Assembly: GCA_947650285.1 (NCBI GenBank)
Contig: CANTFL010001391.1
Location: 1-64,000, forward strand
Direction: 5' to 3'
Origin: Hyaloperonospora brassicae
Lineage: Eukaryota > Oomycota > Peronosporomycetes > Peronosporales > Peronosporaceae
Length of the DNA: 64,000 nt
Part shown: one piece after another, positions 62,027 to 64,000 of the stretch
Layout of the letters: each line of letters begins with the position of its first letter
Numbering within the stretch: position 1 is the stretch's first letter
Made by a program: the position numbers and the translations under genes
The notes under the pieces: generated by a model
Told to the model about the DNA's origin: nothing
Databases searched by the model: none
The model's input: only the letters and a program-made list of their open reading frames with translations

Positions 62027-62506
62027 CTATTTATTTGCGTGCCCTACGACACCGGCAACAACGAGTAAGGTTACGATCAACGGAACTACTATGATCAAGA
62101 AAGCCGACAATCCGTTTTTAATCGAACGTGAGTTTATCACACGGTTCGCCTTGTTCGCCTTTCTGGACAGTTTGTCGCCGTCCTTGGTCGTCTTCGCACG
62201 CTTCAGTACACCTTCTGCCGCTTTTGCGTTGGCTTGTTCTTGTTTAGGTTTCCAGCCGAACTTTGACACAACCCTTCCAACGAAAGAATTCCCTCCTCTC
62301 TCTTCCTTGTCGCTCGGCGCCGATACTCCTTCATCCTCCAGTTCAAGTTCATCGCCATCCGCACGAGCGAATTTTAGACGACCGGTTGTTTCGCCATCAT
62401 CCTGGGAATGCTGAACTACTTTCAATCTTCTTGCGGCCGATACGATGCTGCAGTTGATGGTCAACAAGATGCTCAAGGCAAGCAGAAGGCAACCAATTCG
62501 CGTCAT
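62027..62506 (-). CDS. secreted RxLR-like/EER protein with C-terminal membrane anchor (effector candidate)
   Basis: Intact 159-residue frame. Residues 1-24 are a clear signal peptide (MTRIGCLLLALSILLTINCS...). The mature N-terminus has RRLK (26-29) and GRLK (42-45), either of which could be a degenerate RxLR motif. An acidic stretch and DKEER (66-70) follow, with EER about 25 residues after the second, the usual spacing in oomycete host-translocated effectors. A basic, Lys-rich region follows (about 80-130), and a hydrophobic segment near the end (about 134-154, AFLIIVVPLIVTLLVVAGVVG) leaves only four residues behind it, so it would be tail-anchored. This suggests insertion into a host membrane if delivered. 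No canonical RxLR, so this is a candidate only. It could instead be an ordinary secretory-pathway membrane protein. Confidence 0.65.
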   Translation of the reverse strand: MTRIGCLLLALSILLTINCSIVSAARRLKVVQHSQDDGETTGRLKFARADGDELELEDEGVSAPSDKEERGGNSFVGRVVSKFGWKPKQEQANAKAAEGVLKRAKTTKDGDKLSRKANKANRVINSRSIKNGLSAFLIIVVPLIVTLLVVAGVVGHANK

Positions 62507-63180
62507 GAACGCCTTACAGACTGCTTCTGCGATGGATGAACCACAGGGCGCCTCGGTGCTGAATCGAAACGGAGACAGCGTTCAGTTCGCGCAGTGGAGT
62601 GTACTTTACGCTGTGTCTTGCAATGGATAAACTCGGATCGTCAAGTTGTACGAACTGCCGTTGCCGTCTACTCGCGTGACTAACAATCGACGCCGCTGGT
62701 TGATTCTTCGTCTTCCTCCGACGCCATACAAAAGCCAATAGAAGTGACGGACCACCTCTACCCCAGATACAGCTGCTTTGTTGACGCCTCGTGCTATTTT
62801 CGCTCCATCTTTTCATCATCACACACCATTCGTCCACGCGTCTTCATCTGTTGGACGAGGTGGATGAGCGTGTATTCGCGCGATTGCAAGACCTCTCGCA
62901 CTGCCAGCGCACAGACTTGCTGTTGCAAACGTCGAAGGCGGGCATTTCACACGCCTAATTATGGTCTTCTGACACGTCTCGACCACGCAGCGTTTCGATA
63001 CTCATCCGGAGTATCTCGGGGGTCACTTCTGTGTACGCCAGGCGACGAAAACTCAATGTTTGCTCTCGACAGTACACTTGACCATTTCTTGTGTGCGCAC
63101 ACGCCTTGCTTCATGCATGCAACGCTGTCGCTCTATCGTTGACGCAGTGCGCTTATCTCGGTGCTGAAACTCGGATCAGC
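62507..63180. other. upstream flank of effector-like gene; possible decayed exon
   Basis: Promoter side of the minus-strand gene. On the plus strand, about 62840-62957 carries a frame reading LHLLDEVDERVFARLQDL and on to a stop. It has a coding-like composition but no start codon or obvious splice acceptor. I cannot assign it. Confidence 0.25.
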
Positions 63181-63444
63181 ATGCGCCTTCCTTGCTTACT
63201 TGACATTGTCGCGCGTCCACAGCGCATATCGAAGAAGGATCGTCCGCAAGAGCATGTGCAGGAGCAGGAGCGTCCACAAGAGCACCGTGCGTGTGTAACG
63301 GAAATCGATGATGTTACGAGCGCTCGTCTTTATAGAGCATCTCGCATTGAAAGGTTGCCATCAGCGTCGTTCGACCCCATCGACAACATCTTTGCAAGGG
63401 CCATTCGTCGGACGTGGTCATGTTTGTTAGAAAGTGAACATTAA
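63181..63444 (+). CDS. hypothetical small protein
   Basis: An 87-codon frame from the ATG at 63181 (a longer version opens at 63091). The translation is charged with a duplicated RPQEH element and has no signal peptide, membrane segment or known domain. The only support is frame length and composition, so it may be spurious or one exon of a larger gene. Confidence 0.2.
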   Translation: MRLPCLLDIVARPQRISKKDRPQEHVQEQERPQEHRACVTEIDDVTSARLYRASRIERLPSASFDPIDNIFARAIRRTWSCLLESEH

Positions 63445-64000
63445 GTAAATGAAAGGACCTGTATCAACACGCGCGCCAGACGCGTTTCGCCCCCCCCCCC
63501 CGCCAGGGGCCTCGTCAGTGGCTGGTCAAATTACAAGTGAGAACTACCCGACCTACATGTTTGTGCTGCCCAATACAACACATAGAACCCTAAAAACATT
63601 CCATGTAAGCTCTAGTGTAGGTTGAATCGCTGGAGTCGATCCAAGTGCAACTCCTACTTCCGACAATGTTCACATGGACGGGTCGGGAGATGTCGCGAGA
63701 TGTCGACGATACACGGGCCATACTCGTCATCACTCGACTTTAAATTGACAGATTCCATTTGATAGCGTGTGTTTAAGTATCTTGCGGCGTGCGGTACTTT
63801 TTTCGTCTATAAACGTCCAGTCGTGTTCACGGTGTCGTAAACGAAATGCTGGGAGACTATTCCACTGAACTTCAGCACGACCAACGACCTGAGGTATAGT
63901 AAGTCTCGATTACGCTGCGTACAGCAAATCATGACATGCGCTTGCTCGCAACTGGACTCACAGGTTCGTCAACTACTTGAGTGTGTCTCCCACGATGGTC
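63445..64000. other. no recognised gene; homopolymer C tract
   Basis: No supportable gene. A run of 12 C (63490-63501) lies just after an ACGCGCG/CGCGT-rich stretch. Nothing else is recognised before the window ends. Confidence 0.4.

Overview
This window looks like nuclear DNA from a plant-pathogenic oomycete of the order Peronosporales (Phytophthora or a downy mildew). The evidence is two genes of the oomycete transglutaminase-elicitor family (the GP42/Pep-13 family), short GT-AG introns, initiator-like TCAYTYY promoter motifs, a secreted protein with RxLR-like and EER motifs, and degenerate oomycete-type Ty3/gypsy and LINE retroelements. I cannot name a genus or species from the sequence alone.

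Layout. 1-29 kb is gene-rich. In order it holds a urocanate hydratase (minus, 1024-3120); a CG11883-like metallophosphoesterase/5'-nucleotidase (plus, 3818-5659, one intron, one apparent frameshift); a four-exon Cys-rich type I membrane protein (plus, 7010-8785); and NSE4, the kleisin-type subunit of the SMC5/6 complex (plus, 9730-11374, five or six exons). Then comes a transglutaminase-elicitor locus on the minus strand: a giant gene (13164-22665) whose C-terminal part is an array of 48 periods of 162 bp, a second intact paralogue (25777-27699) with a different 75-bp repeat tail, and at least two decayed fragments (about 24.6-25.0 and 28.5-28.9 kb).

29.5-61 kb is visibly AT-richer and has no intact gene that I can see. 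It is a graveyard of retroelements: one long decayed Ty3/gypsy element on the minus strand (gag to integrase linker, about 39.8 down to 32.8 kb), pieces of further gypsy copies (49-55 kb, minus), a probable solo LTR (about 44.3-44.7 kb), and the 3' end of a LINE (zf-RVT plus RNase H, 59.7-60.95 kb, plus).

Just beyond the repeats, at 62027-62506 (minus), is a small intact secreted protein with RxLR-like/EER motifs and a C-terminal membrane anchor. An effector candidate beside repeats fits the 'two-speed genome' pattern of these organisms.

The strongest targets for follow-up are these. (1) The 48-period transglutaminase tail array is almost perfectly homogenised. It has seven single-base insertions, all at one dimorphic junction, and they look like consensus artefacts because removing them opens a single reading frame of 3164 codons. 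(2) The Pep-13-like motif differs between the two paralogues: W is kept in one and replaced by S in the other. (3) The tail-anchored RxLR-like protein.
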